Below, piece by piece: positions 1-7,900 of a stretch of 19,642 bases of DNA (its first letter is position 1; every line of letters starts with the position of its first letter). The stretch is taken from contig JAHWJQ010000013.1 in the NCBI GenBank assembly GCA_019348305.1, positions 1-19,642 of the forward strand, written 5' to 3'. The notes below the pieces were generated by a model. It saw nothing but the letters and a program-made list of their open reading frames with translations, had not been told where the DNA came from and did not search any database. The translations under genes and the position numbers were made by a program. This stretch comes from Actinomycetota bacterium. GTDB lineage: Bacteria; Actinomycetota; Acidimicrobiia; Acidimicrobiales; CADCTF01.

Positions 1-1
1 G

Positions 2-178
2 GCCGCCGGCGTGGCCGGGGCGGTCGGCGGCCTGCTCACCTTCGGCGCCCTGGCCGACCTGTTCGGCCGCTTCGCCCCCGCCGCGGTGGTCGTGGCCGCG
101 CCGGCGCTGCTGGCCACCCTCGCCTTCGCCGGTCTCCCCGAGACCAAGGGCCTGGAGCTCGACTCGGCCTCCCGGTAG
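2..178 (+). pseudogene. MFS transporter, C-terminal end, truncated by transposon insertion
   Basis: Only the last 58 codons are in the window; the frame is open from base 2. The peptide is one hydrophobic helix followed by LPETKGLEL (residues 45-53), the cytoplasmic tail signature after the last helix of sugar-porter-type MFS proteins, so this is an inner-membrane transporter of unknown substrate. The present stop codon (TAG, 176-178) lies inside the inverted repeat that starts at 166, so the last residues (ASR) are encoded by the transposon. If 166-19316 plus one GACTC copy are removed, the frame continues as DSAGGGAQPS and stops at TGA 19347-19349, which is probably the native end. The loss is a few tail residues, so the protein may still work. 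Confidence 0.8.
161..165 (+). repeat. Target-site duplication GACTC, left copy
   Basis: GACTC directly precedes the left inverted repeat and recurs directly after the right one (19317-19321). A 5-bp duplication is the usual Tn3-family target duplication. The sequence belongs to the interrupted MFS gene. Confidence 0.82.
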
Positions 179-203
179 CAGCCGTGCAGGATTCGCGCCA
201 ACG
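166..203 (+). repeat. Terminal inverted repeat, left
   Basis: This 38-bp repeat starts GGCCTCCCGGTAGCAG and ends TTCGCGCCAACG. It matches the reverse complement of 19279-19316 except at position 7 (C versus T) and near the inner end (GCGCCAACG versus GCGCTAACG). Identity continues 6 bp further inside (ACCACT). The inner mismatch changes what would be a TAG stop for tnpA on the minus strand (CGTTAG) to CGTTGG. Confidence 0.85.
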
Positions 204-218
204 ACCACTCTGAGTGGT
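204..218. repeat. Short palindrome beside left inverted repeat
   Basis: ACCACT-CTG-AGTGGT is a perfect 6-bp inverted repeat with a 3-base spacer, directly adjoining the left terminal repeat. The right end has the matching ATCACT-TAC-AGTGGT at 19264-19278 with one mismatch. Conservation at both ends suggests a subterminal part of the transposon; a role in transposase binding is a guess. Confidence 0.5.
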
Positions 219-222
219 GAGG

Positions 223-275
223 GGACGAAGTCGGCTGTGGCGGAGATGCTCCGGTGCAGAGAAGACATAGCGGCC
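223..275 (+). repeat. 53-bp direct repeat, left copy (tnpA 3' end)
   Basis: This stretch matches 18414-18466 in the same orientation at 51 of 53 positions. Both copies encode the same piece of the Tn3 tnpA 3' end on the minus strand. The copies are 18,191 bp apart and bracket the entire cargo. Confidence 0.85.
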
Positions 276-576
276 CCTGGGGGCGATGTCATCGCATCGC
301 TCGCTCCAGGTGCCGACCTCGCAGTCCGCATCGGGGCAGCGCCACAGGCGCTTGGCCCATACCAGGACCACGTCCCGCCCGGCGATGGCCAGGTCTCGCA
401 CCTTGACCCGTCGCCGGCCATGGCCCGACTGCCCGTGTTCCGCACGAGCTGCACCCGATCACCTCTGCGGTGCTCTCCACGTGCAGCCAGATCTCGCCGT
501 CCATCTCGAGTTTGGCGCCGACCACAAACCCCGACATGCCGAGCAACGCGGTGGCGCCCTCGCTACGGTGCTTCAC
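276..576 (-). pseudogene. ISL3-family transposase, N-terminal fragment
   Basis: Minus-strand translation from about 576 gives ALLGMSGFVVGAKLEMDG, a conserved CSSCGTRA zinc-ribbon-like half, then VRDLAIAGRDVVLVWAKR followed by CPDADCEVGTW. This is the typical N-terminal zinc-binding region of ISL3-family transposases (two CxxC-type pairs followed by VRDLP..GR). The two halves are in different frames: one extra C in 424-426 breaks the gene. After DDIAPR (near 276) the sequence changes abruptly to the Tn3 tnpA end, so about three quarters of the protein, including the DDE domain, is missing. The start codon is uncertain (a GTG lies at 576). The matching left IS end is at 680-699. Confidence 0.75.
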
Positions 577-679
577 CGTCAAGGGCCTCCTGTTCTGCAG
601 CTTCGAACAGCCGCAGAATGGTGAGGCCCTTGGCCTTGCTGGTGGATCTATGGCCGGGGGTCTGGCCTCACCCCGCCCC

Positions 680-699
680 ACGTTTCATCGCGCAGAGCC
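680..699 (-). mobile_element. Probable ISL3-family IS terminal end (upstream end)
   Basis: On the minus strand the segment begins GGCTCTGCGCGATGAAACG. ISL3-family inverted repeats characteristically start GGCTCT, and this one sits about 120 bp upstream of the ISL3 transposase fragment, as expected for its left end. I found no partner end, because the other half of the IS has been lost. Confidence 0.5.
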
Positions 700-934
700 C
701 GCAATCCTGACGACCGCTCCTCCGTGGACCTCGCTCGCACGTGGAAGCTGACGTATTGGTGACCGGCGATCCGGATCTCCGAGCGGGAGGCGTACCCGCA
801 TCCGCCGGTCCTGTCACCGCATCGCCCGCAGCGCTGGCGTCGTGGCGGTGACCGTACTACAGGCGACCCCTCACCTGTGGAGGTTCGGCATTCCCACGGC
901 TCCCGTCCATGCCCGCCACTCCTAGGCTGGGCCG
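700..934. other. Non-coding spacer between IS remnant and kinase gene
   Basis: About 235 bp lie between the ISL3 end and the GTG of the APH-type kinase. I see no convincing coding frame, RNA gene or repeat in it. Its last ~12 bp carry the putative -10 element of the kinase gene. Confidence 0.5.
923..928 (+). promoter_or_regulatory. Putative -10 element of a leaderless transcript
   Basis: TAGGCT matches TAnnnT and ends 7 bp before the GTG at 935, so transcription could begin at the start codon. There is no Shine-Dalgarno sequence before this GTG, which fits a leaderless mRNA, common in actinomycetes. No clear -35 is visible. Confidence 0.4.
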
Positions 935-1942
935 GTGGACGGCAGGCGGGGCGCTGGGGCGACCGCAGCCGGAGACCTCGAACGGTTGGTGCGCCAGGCG
1001 TTGGGCACCGAGGTCTCGAGCGTCACCCTACGGAGCTCTCGCTATGCCACCACCCACGCCATCACCGAGGTCGACGTCGTCCTCGCCGGCGGGACCCGGC
1101 GGGCCCTGCTGCATAAGGACCTCGGGATCGCTCATCGCCTCCCCCAGGCCCGGGGAAACCGGCCCGCCTTCCTCGACGACCCCGGCCGGGAGGTCCACGC
1201 CTACCGGTGGGTGCTGGCCGCCGGCGTGCCCGGTGTGCCGGCCTGCCTGGCCAGCGGCGGCGACGACGACTCCGGCTCGTGGTGGCTGCTGATCGAGAGG
1301 GTCCCCGGCGTCGAGCTCTGGCAGGTCGGCGAGCACGAGGTGTGGTGCGAGGTGGCCCGGTGGGCAGCGGCGCTGCACCGACGCCCGGCCCCGATCGATC
1401 CCGCCGTGCGCGCCAGGCTCGTCTCCTACGACCGGGCGTTCTTCGGTCACTGGCCCCGCCGGGCCCGGGAGTTCGCCGAGGCGTGGGAAGCGGCCCGGCG
1501 GCGCCGGCTGGCCGCGGTCCTCGAGGGCTACGACGAGAACGTCGACCGCCTGGCCCAGCTCCCCCGCTGCTTCGTCCACGGCGAGCTCTACCCCTCCAAC
1601 GTCCTGGTCGACCGGGCCAGCGGTCGCATCGCCGCTGTGGACTGGGAGATGGCCGGCATCGGGGCTCCGCTGCTCGACCTCTCCGCACTGGTCGCCGGCG
1701 GCTGGTCCGACGACGAGCGGGCCGCCCTGGTCACCGCCTACCACTCCGCCCTCCCGCTCGACGCCCGGCCCCCCATCGAGCAGCTGGTCGAGGACCTGAT
1801 GCGCTGCGAGCTTCACCGCTGCATCCAGTGGCTCGGATGGGCGCCGGGCTGGGAGCCCCCCGCCGAGCACCGACACGACTGGCTGGAGCTGGCCGTCTCC
1901 CTCGCCGAGCGCCTCGGCGAGATGAAGCGGGGCCCCGGGTGA
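935..1942 (+). CDS. APH-type small-molecule kinase (aminoglycoside phosphotransferase fold)
   Basis: The 335-residue protein is an APH-superfamily kinase. Visible motifs are the ATP-anchoring lysine in LLHKDLG (K61), the hinge-like LLIERVPG (118-125), the catalytic loop FVHGELYPSNVLV (213-225) and the metal-binding VDWEMAG (235-241, D236). The catalytic loop has Glu217 where classical APH enzymes have Asp (HGD). I believe this HGE.YPSN version recurs in an actinobacterial subgroup, so it need not mean inactivity. The substrate is unknown. Next to a glycan locus, phosphorylation of a sugar or sugar-alcohol precursor is more likely than antibiotic resistance, but that is inference. GTG is chosen as start because a TAnnnT box lies 7 bp upstream. 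The stop overlaps the next gene's GTG by 4 bp (GTGA). Confidence 0.8.
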   Translation: MDGRRGAGATAAGDLERLVRQALGTEVSSVTLRSSRYATTHAITEVDVVLAGGTRRALLHKDLGIAHRLPQARGNRPAFLDDPGREVHAYRWVLAAGVPGVPACLASGGDDDSGSWWLLIERVPGVELWQVGEHEVWCEVARWAAALHRRPAPIDPAVRARLVSYDRAFFGHWPRRAREFAEAWEAARRRRLAAVLEGYDENVDRLAQLPRCFVHGELYPSNVLVDRASGRIAAVDWEMAGIGAPLLDLSALVAGGWSDDERAALVTAYHSALPLDARPPIEQLVEDLMRCELHRCIQWLGWAPGWEPPAEHRHDWLELAVSLAERLGEMKRGPG

Positions 1943-3540
1943 GGATCGGCCGGGCCCGCCTGGCCGCCGGCGTGGTGTTCGGATTGGTGACGGCCGGCAT
2001 GCTCATCGCCGGCGTGATCACCCTCGTCCTCGACGATCGCGGCACCGCCAGCGCCAGGTTTCCCGGGGACGGCAACCACCCGGCCGTGATCTCGCGCCTG
2101 CCGGAGCCCCTCGGCCTCGACACGGCGTGGAACGCGACGGCCTTCATCAACGACAACCTGTGGACCTCGGGCGACGCTCAGTACGCGGTGTGGGTCGATC
2201 CCGACGGGCGACCCTTCGCCGGCCGCCGCCAGCTCCCCGACGGGCCCTGGACGGTAGCCGACCTCGGCGCCGTACCGGGCAACCCGCTGGCCGTCCCCAC
2301 CGAGCCCGACGCCCACAACGTCTACGCCATAGCCGTCGACGCCGAGGGATACGTGCACGTCGCCGGCAACATGCACGCCGACCCGCTGCGCTACGTGCGT
2401 TCCTCGCAGCCAGGATCGATCGACCAGTGGACCGCGGGAACCATGGTCGGGTCCGAGGAGGCGTCGGTCACCTACCCGGCGTTCGTGCTCGCCCCCGACG
2501 GTACCCTGCTCTTCTTCTACCGCGACGGCGGCGCCGGCGGCGGGAATACCATCCTCAACCGCCTGGCGCCCGGGACCGGCGCGTGGGAGCGCGTCGCCAC
2601 GCTCATCGACGGGCGGTCGAGCGGCGAGAGCGCCTACCTGCAGCACGTGGCCGTCGACGCCGCGGGAGCCATCCAGCTGGTGTTCGTGTGGCGGGCCGGG
2701 GAGGACCCGGCCACCAACGCCGACGTGTCCTACGCCCGGTCGGAGGACGGCGGGCGCACGTGGCTCGCCTCGGACGGGTCGATGCTGGAGCTGCCGATCA
2801 CCCACGGCGCCGCCGACGTCGCCGTCCCCACCCGACCCGGCTCCCTCCAGCTCGTGAACCAGGGGGGGCTGGCCGTCGACGGCAGCGGGCGTCCCCATGC
2901 CGTGTTCCGCGCCCGGTCGCCGGTTCAGGGTGAGGGCGTGCTCCACGTGTGGCGCGACGACACGGCCTGGCGCCGGGAGCTCCTGCTGACCGATCGGTCG
3001 GTCGGCGGCCGGCCGGCGCTGGTCGCCGGAGCTGAGGGGGTCGGCCTGCTGTGGGCGGAGCGCACCTCTCGCCGGAGCTCCACGCTATGGCTGACCGAGC
3101 TGGTCGGCGGCCGGGCGGCCGACGAGGTCGTCCTCGCCCGCCTCCCGGTGGACGGCTGGGAGGCCACCTTCGACAGCGTGGCCCTGGCCCGGCGGCGCGA
3201 GCTCCACGTGCTCCTGCCCGTCGAGCGCGACGGGGATGGCGCCGTCGGTGGCACCGGCGCCGTGGTCACGTGGGACCTGGCTTCACTGGTCTCCGTCCTC
3301 GGCGGCGTCACTCGTCGTCGCCGGCAAGGCGCGGTGCGTTCACGGGCATGGTGCTCTCAACCCACGCTCTCAGCTCGTCGCTGCCGGCCAGGCCCGAGGC
3401 CACCAGGGTCTCCCCGGCCTCCTCGGCGAAGGTGGCCCGCCTCTCTTTGTCCCACCGGGGGAGTCCCTCGGCCGAGGACGGGTGGTCCCTCCTGCCCTCG
3501 CCGAAGCTCGAGTTCACCCGCCTGGTCCCGAACGACTTGA
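1939..3540 (+). CDS. Membrane-anchored BNR_4-type beta-propeller protein (putative polysaccharide-active)
   Basis: The protein has 533 residues as read. Residues 8-31 form a single hydrophobic segment after a short basic start (VRIGRAR), a signal anchor that would place the rest outside the cell. The remainder follows the BNR_4 (BNR repeat-containing) pattern: NDNLWTSGDAQYAVWVDPDG, YVHVAGNMHADPLRYVRS, MVGSEEASVTYPAFVLAPDG, FFYRDG, and an Asp-box SEDGGRTW. BNR_4 proteins are propellers often found with polysaccharide degradation genes; some propellers of this kind are lyases or glycosidases, but activity here is unproven. The start overlaps the kinase stop (GTGA), so the two are probably co-transcribed. 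Propeller-like sequence ends near residue 455 (about base 3310). The last ~75 residues are Arg/Pro-rich and lie antisense to the sulfotransferase gene, so they look like run-through after loss of the original stop. Confidence 0.72.
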   Translation: MRIGRARLAAGVVFGLVTAGMLIAGVITLVLDDRGTASARFPGDGNHPAVISRLPEPLGLDTAWNATAFINDNLWTSGDAQYAVWVDPDGRPFAGRRQLPDGPWTVADLGAVPGNPLAVPTEPDAHNVYAIAVDAEGYVHVAGNMHADPLRYVRSSQPGSIDQWTAGTMVGSEEASVTYPAFVLAPDGTLLFFYRDGGAGGGNTILNRLAPGTGAWERVATLIDGRSSGESAYLQHVAVDAAGAIQLVFVWRAGEDPATNADVSYARSEDGGRTWLASDGSMLELPITHGAADVAVPTRPGSLQLVNQGGLAVDGSGRPHAVFRARSPVQGEGVLHVWRDDTAWRRELLLTDRSVGGRPALVAGAEGVGLLWAERTSRRSSTLWLTELVGGRAADEVVLARLPVDGWEATFDSVALARRRELHVLLPVERDGDGAVGGTGAVVTWDLASLVSVLGGVTRRRRQGAVRSRAWCSQPTLSARRCRPGPRPPGSPRPPRRRWPASLCPTGGVPRPRTGGPSCPRRSSSSPAWSRTT

Positions 3541-4225
3541 TCGGGCCCTCCTCCCGCTCGACCTCCAGGAAGCGGTACAGGGTGGTGAAGCCATTCTCGG
3601 GATCGGCCGAGAGCCGCTCGTTGACCACCGTGATCGCCCGCTGCGGGTTGCGGGCGCAGAAGGAGGCCGCCGTCTCCACCCACGTTCGCCATGTCCGGCA
3701 CGCCTCGACGAAGTCGCTGGCCCACGCCGGAACGTACTCTCTGGCACCGTCGCGCTCCTCGAACTTCCGCAGGAAGTTACCCATGCTGTGGACCACGTGG
3801 CGGCCGTCGCGCAGGATGTGGACGAAGACCGCCCCGGGGAACATGTCGGCTAGGTCGTCCACCATGAGCGTGTTGAGTGGAGTCTGGTCGATCCACCGCC
3901 GTCCACCGCTGCGGCTGGTGTAGAGGGCGTTGACGCCCGACCCGAGGAAGCCCAGGAACTCCTGGCGCGAGACCTCCTCGGTCTTCACCCAGCTCGGCGC
4001 CTGCTTGCGCTCGGCGTCGCGCCGCCAGGCGTCTCCCGCCCGCCCCCGCCCGTAGAGACCGTTCAGGAAGTACGACTCGTGCGACGTCCACAGTCGGCTG
4101 TGCTCTCCCAGGGCCCGGGCCAGGGCGGTGGTTCCCGAGCGGGGAGAGCCGATGACGAAGACGGGGCTGGAGCACAGGGAGTCGCCGGCGCGGTGTAGGA
4201 ACTCCTCGAGGTGACCGAGGCTCAC
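3308..4225 (-). CDS. PAPS-dependent sulfotransferase
   Basis: This 305-residue single-domain sulfotransferase would move sulfate from PAPS to a hydroxyl or amine, probably on a carbohydrate. The 5'-phosphosulfate loop is canonical (VFVIGSPRSGTTALARAL, 22-39), and the 3'-phosphate-binding stretch is VFVHILRDGRHVVHSM (133-148, with the R and S expected). WIDQTP (111-116) is also typical of bacterial family members. GTG at 4225 is chosen because it overlaps the upstream gene's stop as GTGA; the longer open frame upstream is only antisense to, or out of frame with, other genes. It is the last gene of the eight-gene unit and converges on the BNR_4 gene, whose open frame overlaps its 3' end by 233 bp. 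It is the only copy in the locus with an intact PAPS loop. Confidence 0.87.
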   Translation of the reverse strand: MSLGHLEEFLHRAGDSLCSSPVFVIGSPRSGTTALARALGEHSRLWTSHESYFLNGLYGRGRAGDAWRRDAERKQAPSWVKTEEVSRQEFLGFLGSGVNALYTSRSGGRRWIDQTPLNTLMVDDLADMFPGAVFVHILRDGRHVVHSMGNFLRKFEERDGAREYVPAWASDFVEACRTWRTWVETAASFCARNPQRAITVVNERLSADPENGFTTLYRFLEVEREEGPIKSFGTRRVNSSFGEGRRDHPSSAEGLPRWDKERRATFAEEAGETLVASGLAGSDELRAWVESTMPVNAPRLAGDDE

Positions 4226-4932
4226 TCGACGCTCCCGTCCTCCGAGGGCGCCGGCGGCATGGCCGGGCCCTCCAGCGGACTCGTCACCACCAGCACGGCC
4301 AGGCCCTTGGCGAAGTCGGCGAGCTCCACGAGCTCCACCGAGTCGCCGCAGATCTCGAGGGCGCGTTCCAAGGCCCGCTCTTCGCTCGGGCGGCTCGCGT
4401 CGTCGAGGAGCACGACGGTGCCCGTCCGGCCCAGATGCAGCGCCTGGAGCAGGGACCCCTCCCGACCGCCGAGGGGCAACGGGGGCCCGTCGACGAGCAC
4501 CAGGTCGGGGCGGCCCATGGCCGAGAGGAAGGGCCTGGTCAGGTGGTACACGGGGACGTTGTTCCCGTACCAGCGACGGACCACAACCGGGGTCAGGAGG
4601 ACGTCGGTCTCGGTGGCCCCGTCCCGGCCAAGGGCTCGCCGGGTTCTCTGCCGGAAAAGAGGGTCGTTCTCGAGGGCCACAACCTTCGCCGGTGGGTCGA
4701 TCCCCGCTCCCGCCCGGGCCAGAGCCCGGGTCGACTCTCCCGAACCGAACTCCACGATGATGCGGGACTCGAGGGTGGTCACCAGCCGGGATACGAAGCT
4801 CAGGGTGTCGTCGGCCAGCGACCACTGGTTGCGCCGGGGCGCGGCCGCCAACCAGGAGAGATCCACCTCCTCGCAAGACCGGTAGGCGGACTCGATTGCC
4901 ACTCTGGCCGACGCCCCGGCGCCGTTGGTCAC
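4222..4932 (-). CDS. Class I SAM-methyltransferase-like Rossmann protein
   Basis: The 236-residue protein has one Rossmann-like domain. IIVEFGSGESTRALA (58-72) is a motif-I-type glycine-rich loop, VVALENDP (84-91) provides the acidic residue after strand 2, and RPDLVLVDGPP (141-151) and TVVLLDDAS (172-180) follow in the usual order. The VDGP and LDDA strands resemble methyltransferase-like proteins found beside glycosyltransferases in polysaccharide loci. O-methylation of a sugar is the natural guess, but the acceptor is unknown and a non-methylating role cannot be excluded. The GTG start overlaps the preceding stop (GTGA), and its own stop overlaps the sulfotransferase GTG the same way, so these two decorating enzymes are translationally coupled. 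Confidence 0.7.
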   Translation of the reverse strand: MTNGAGASARVAIESAYRSCEEVDLSWLAAAPRRNQWSLADDTLSFVSRLVTTLESRIIVEFGSGESTRALARAGAGIDPPAKVVALENDPLFRQRTRRALGRDGATETDVLLTPVVVRRWYGNNVPVYHLTRPFLSAMGRPDLVLVDGPPLPLGGREGSLLQALHLGRTGTVVLLDDASRPSEERALERALEICGDSVELVELADFAKGLAVLVVTSPLEGPAMPPAPSEDGSVE

Positions 4933-7900
4933 TTAAGCACGTCACGTTCTCCCAGGGCCTCGTCGACCAGGGCCATGACGGCCCCGGTCCGGACCTCCCA
5001 GGAGTTGCGCCGCAGCACCTCGTGCGCCCCTTCCCTCGCCAGCGGACCCTTGCCCTCGGCGAGGGCAGCATCGACCTTGGCGAGGAACTCGGCGTGGTCC
5101 GTGGCCACCGAGATGAGGGGACGGAGCTCGCCCAGGTTTGCGATGTCGGTGGAGACCACCGGCACGTCGAGGGCGCAATACACGAACGCCTTCAATGGGT
5201 GCATGGCAGCAGTCATCTCGTTCTGGAGGTGGGGTATGAGGCCGACGTCGAAGGCCCGGACGTAGCGCTTGGCCTCCTCGTAGGGCCTGGGACCGAGCAA
5301 CGACACGTTGCTCAGGCTACGTAGCCGCAGGACCTCCTGCCCGGCATGAGCAGAACCCACCAGCACGATGTTCCAATGGGGCCGGCTCCTGGCCAGGTGC
5401 TCGAGCAGGTCGACGTCGATCCGGCTGGAGATGTTGCCCACGTATCCGACCGTCGGGCCCTCCAGGGTGCGCAGCTCTTCGGGTACGTCGAGCGGGAGCG
5501 AGAGCGAGAGATCCGGGTACTCGGCGGCGTTGGGCACGAGGTGCACGTTGCCGCCCAGCGCCGCCATGGTGGTACGCATGGCGTCGCAGTTGGTGAGGAT
5601 GATGTCGCTCAGCTCGGCGATCTCCTGGTAGTTGGCGACGATGCGCTGGTACTGCGACGTGCCGGGGCGGGCCCAGGTCCGGTGGTCGTCGACCACGTCG
5701 GCCACGGTCAGGTCGGGAGTGAGCGCCCGGGCGACCTCGGGGAAGTCCAGGCACTTCGGGTAGACCCAGAACACCACGGGCCGTTCGCCGACGCCGTGGC
5801 GAGCGAGCACGTTCTTGACATGTACCAGGTAGTCACTTCGGTCGGGCAGGAGGCTCTGGCCCCCGTCGTCGCCGGAGTAGACGAAGGAGTGCTGATGGAG
5901 GCCGGGCACCGGCTCCACGCCCCGTATCCGGCGCATGGTGCGGTCACGGACCAGCAGGCTCTGCGAGGGTACCCCGTCGGCCGGGGCCCGGCGGAGCTCG
6001 GCCACGTCGATCGGGGCATCGAACTGGACCACCTGTCCTACCCGTGCCGACCGAGCGAGGTGCTGCATGAACATGTCGTGGCGCCGGCCGTAGATTCCCG
6101 TGTCGTTCTGCTTCCAGAACATCACCACGTCGAAACGGGTGTCGCCTCCGGGCCCGGGAGGGCGGGGACGTCGAGCAGGATGGGCACGGAGACTGGCCGG
6201 CGCCGGGGCGTCCGTGCCCCCGCCCACCGGGGCGCTCCCGCCGAACCGCTCCCGGGTGAAGGCGAGGAGCCGGCGGTGGTCCTCGGCCAAGGGAGGCGGC
6301 CGGTCGAGGAGCGGCTCCATGATGGCCTCCAAGCGGGGGCGCACGGCGGAGAAGCTGAAATGCTCCAGGAAGACCTCCCGGTTGGCCTGGGCCCGCTGGG
6401 CGACCGCCCCCTCGTCACCGAGCATCTCCGCCAGCTTGGCCGCCAAGCCGTCGCCGGGCACCGCCTCCAGGTGACCATCGGCAATGAGGCGCTCGAGGGG
6501 GGGCACGGAGCGCACCAGGCACGGTCGCTGCATGGCCAGGGCATCGGTGACCTTGGCCGGCATCTGGTACTGACTCACGTCGCTCTCCGGATCCTGCAGC
6601 ACGGCGACCATGTCGGCGGCGGCCAGGAGGGCGGGCAGCTCGGCGAACGGCTGGTAGGGGACGACCCGGATGAGGTCGGCGTAGGGAACCAGGTCCTCTC
6701 TCAGGCCCTCCAGCTCCGACGTCCCGATCAGGCAGAGACGGGCCCGGGGGTCGCCGGTCTCCCTCAAGGCAGCCGCCAGCTCGACGACGCCCTTGTGGCG
6801 GCGGGGGGTGCCGGCGAACAGCACGATGCGCTCGCCGTCCTCGAACCCGAAACGGCGGCGCACCGCGCTCCGTTCGTAGCGGGCCGGGTCGAACAGCCGC
6901 TCGTCACGGGCGTGGGGCACGATGGTGCCGCCGAAGAGCGACTGCAGCGTCTCGTTGGAGACGGTGACGCAGTCGGCGGCGCCGACCAGGGCCTCGCAAT
7001 GGCGGGTCCAGTGGCTCCCGTACGGGTTGTGCAAGCGGGGGTCGTCGGCGTGCTGACGCAGGGCCTCGATGGTCAGCGGCTCGGTGGCACCCACGAAGGT
7101 GAGCTCCCGGTCGTCGACGTCGAGCACCAGCGGCCGGTTACGAAGCGCCTTGGCCAGGATGCCGAGGAGGTAGGAGGGCAGCCGGGGCTTGGAGACGACC
7201 ACCGCGTCGGCGGTGATGGTGCTCGCGAACGCCTCCATCCGGGCGAAGTGCTCGGGGAATGGTCCGCCGGGGAAGGTGCGGAGCCGAAGGTCCATATCCC
7301 TGAGGGGCGCCCAGATCCCGGTACCGAAGTGTTCGAACTCGGCCCCCACCACCTCCACGTCGTAGCGATCGCGCAGCAGCTCGGCCAGCACGTGGGCCCG
7401 TCCCAGTGGGTTGTGAGTGGCGTTCCACGCGATCACCGACACCGAACGTCTCCGGTCCGGCGTGCCGGACGGCCGAACACGCGCCTGCTCGTCGCGACGG
7501 CCCTCTAGCGGTGAGGGCGTCGCCGGCTCGCCACGAGCGGCCAGCTCGAAGACGATGCCGCTGTCGGAGTCTTCGCCGACGAACCGAGCCCGACGGGCAA
7601 GATGGGGGGAAAGCCCGGTGTAGTGGTCGAGCCACCATCGGGCCCAGTACGGGATCAGGAAGTACCGGGCGCCTTGACCCTCCAGCTCCTCCAGATGTCG
7701 GATGACGTCGTCGCTGGTGGCCGGGTGGTACCCCGCCCACTCCCCCTCGGCCGTCCGTGGGAAGTGCCACACGTCGTGACCGTCCAGCTCCAGGAAGCGC
7801 CCCTCGCCCTTGGTGACCACGGCGACCACCGACCCCGCCGGCACCGACTGGCGCAACAGTGCCGCCGGCCGGGCCACATGGGCCGGAAGTGGCGGTGCCC

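Larger units (their letters stand above)
200..275 (-). pseudogene. tnpA: Tn3-family transposase (tnpA), extreme C-terminal fragment
   Basis: On the minus strand 275 to ~200 reads GRYVFSAPEHLRHSRLRPL, the terminal part of a Tn3-type TnpA (compare the family's INL.GRY.F tail). It runs into the inverted repeat, the normal position of a tnpA 3' end. About 25 codons survive. Upstream it is fused in frame to an ISL3 transposase fragment (…CDDIAPR|GRYVF…). The expected TAG in the repeat is mutated to TGG, so the frame reads out through the repeat into the MFS gene. It is not functional. Confidence 0.75.

Noticed and set aside
2..178. Complete native end of the MFS gene at TAG 176-178
   Set aside because: The stop lies inside the terminal inverted repeat, and joining the flanks gives a longer natural tail, so this stop is acquired.
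276..700. Composite transposon formed by ISL3 copies
   Set aside because: Only one IS end and one transposase fragment are present, on one side. The target duplication is at the Tn3-type repeats.
935..1942. Aminoglycoside resistance gene as transposon cargo
   Set aside because: The fold is APH-like, but the catalytic loop is HGE and the context is glycan synthesis. APH-fold kinases act on many substrates, so resistance is not supported.
1939..3310. Sialidase
   Set aside because: There is an Asp-box, but the overall pattern (AGNMH, MVGSEE, TYP.F) is BNR_4, and the sialidase arginine triad and FRIP motif are not seen.
4226..5071. Upstream in-frame extension of the sulfotransferase
   Set aside because: The extension is out of frame with two convincing genes and has no family similarity; the GTGA overlap at 4222-4225 gives a natural start and the expected family length.
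5346..7508. 720-codon open frame on the plus strand
   Set aside because: It lies antisense to the giant glycosyltransferase, whose translation has clear GT motifs. The plus-strand product has no recognisable domain and a composition typical of a GC-rich antisense frame.
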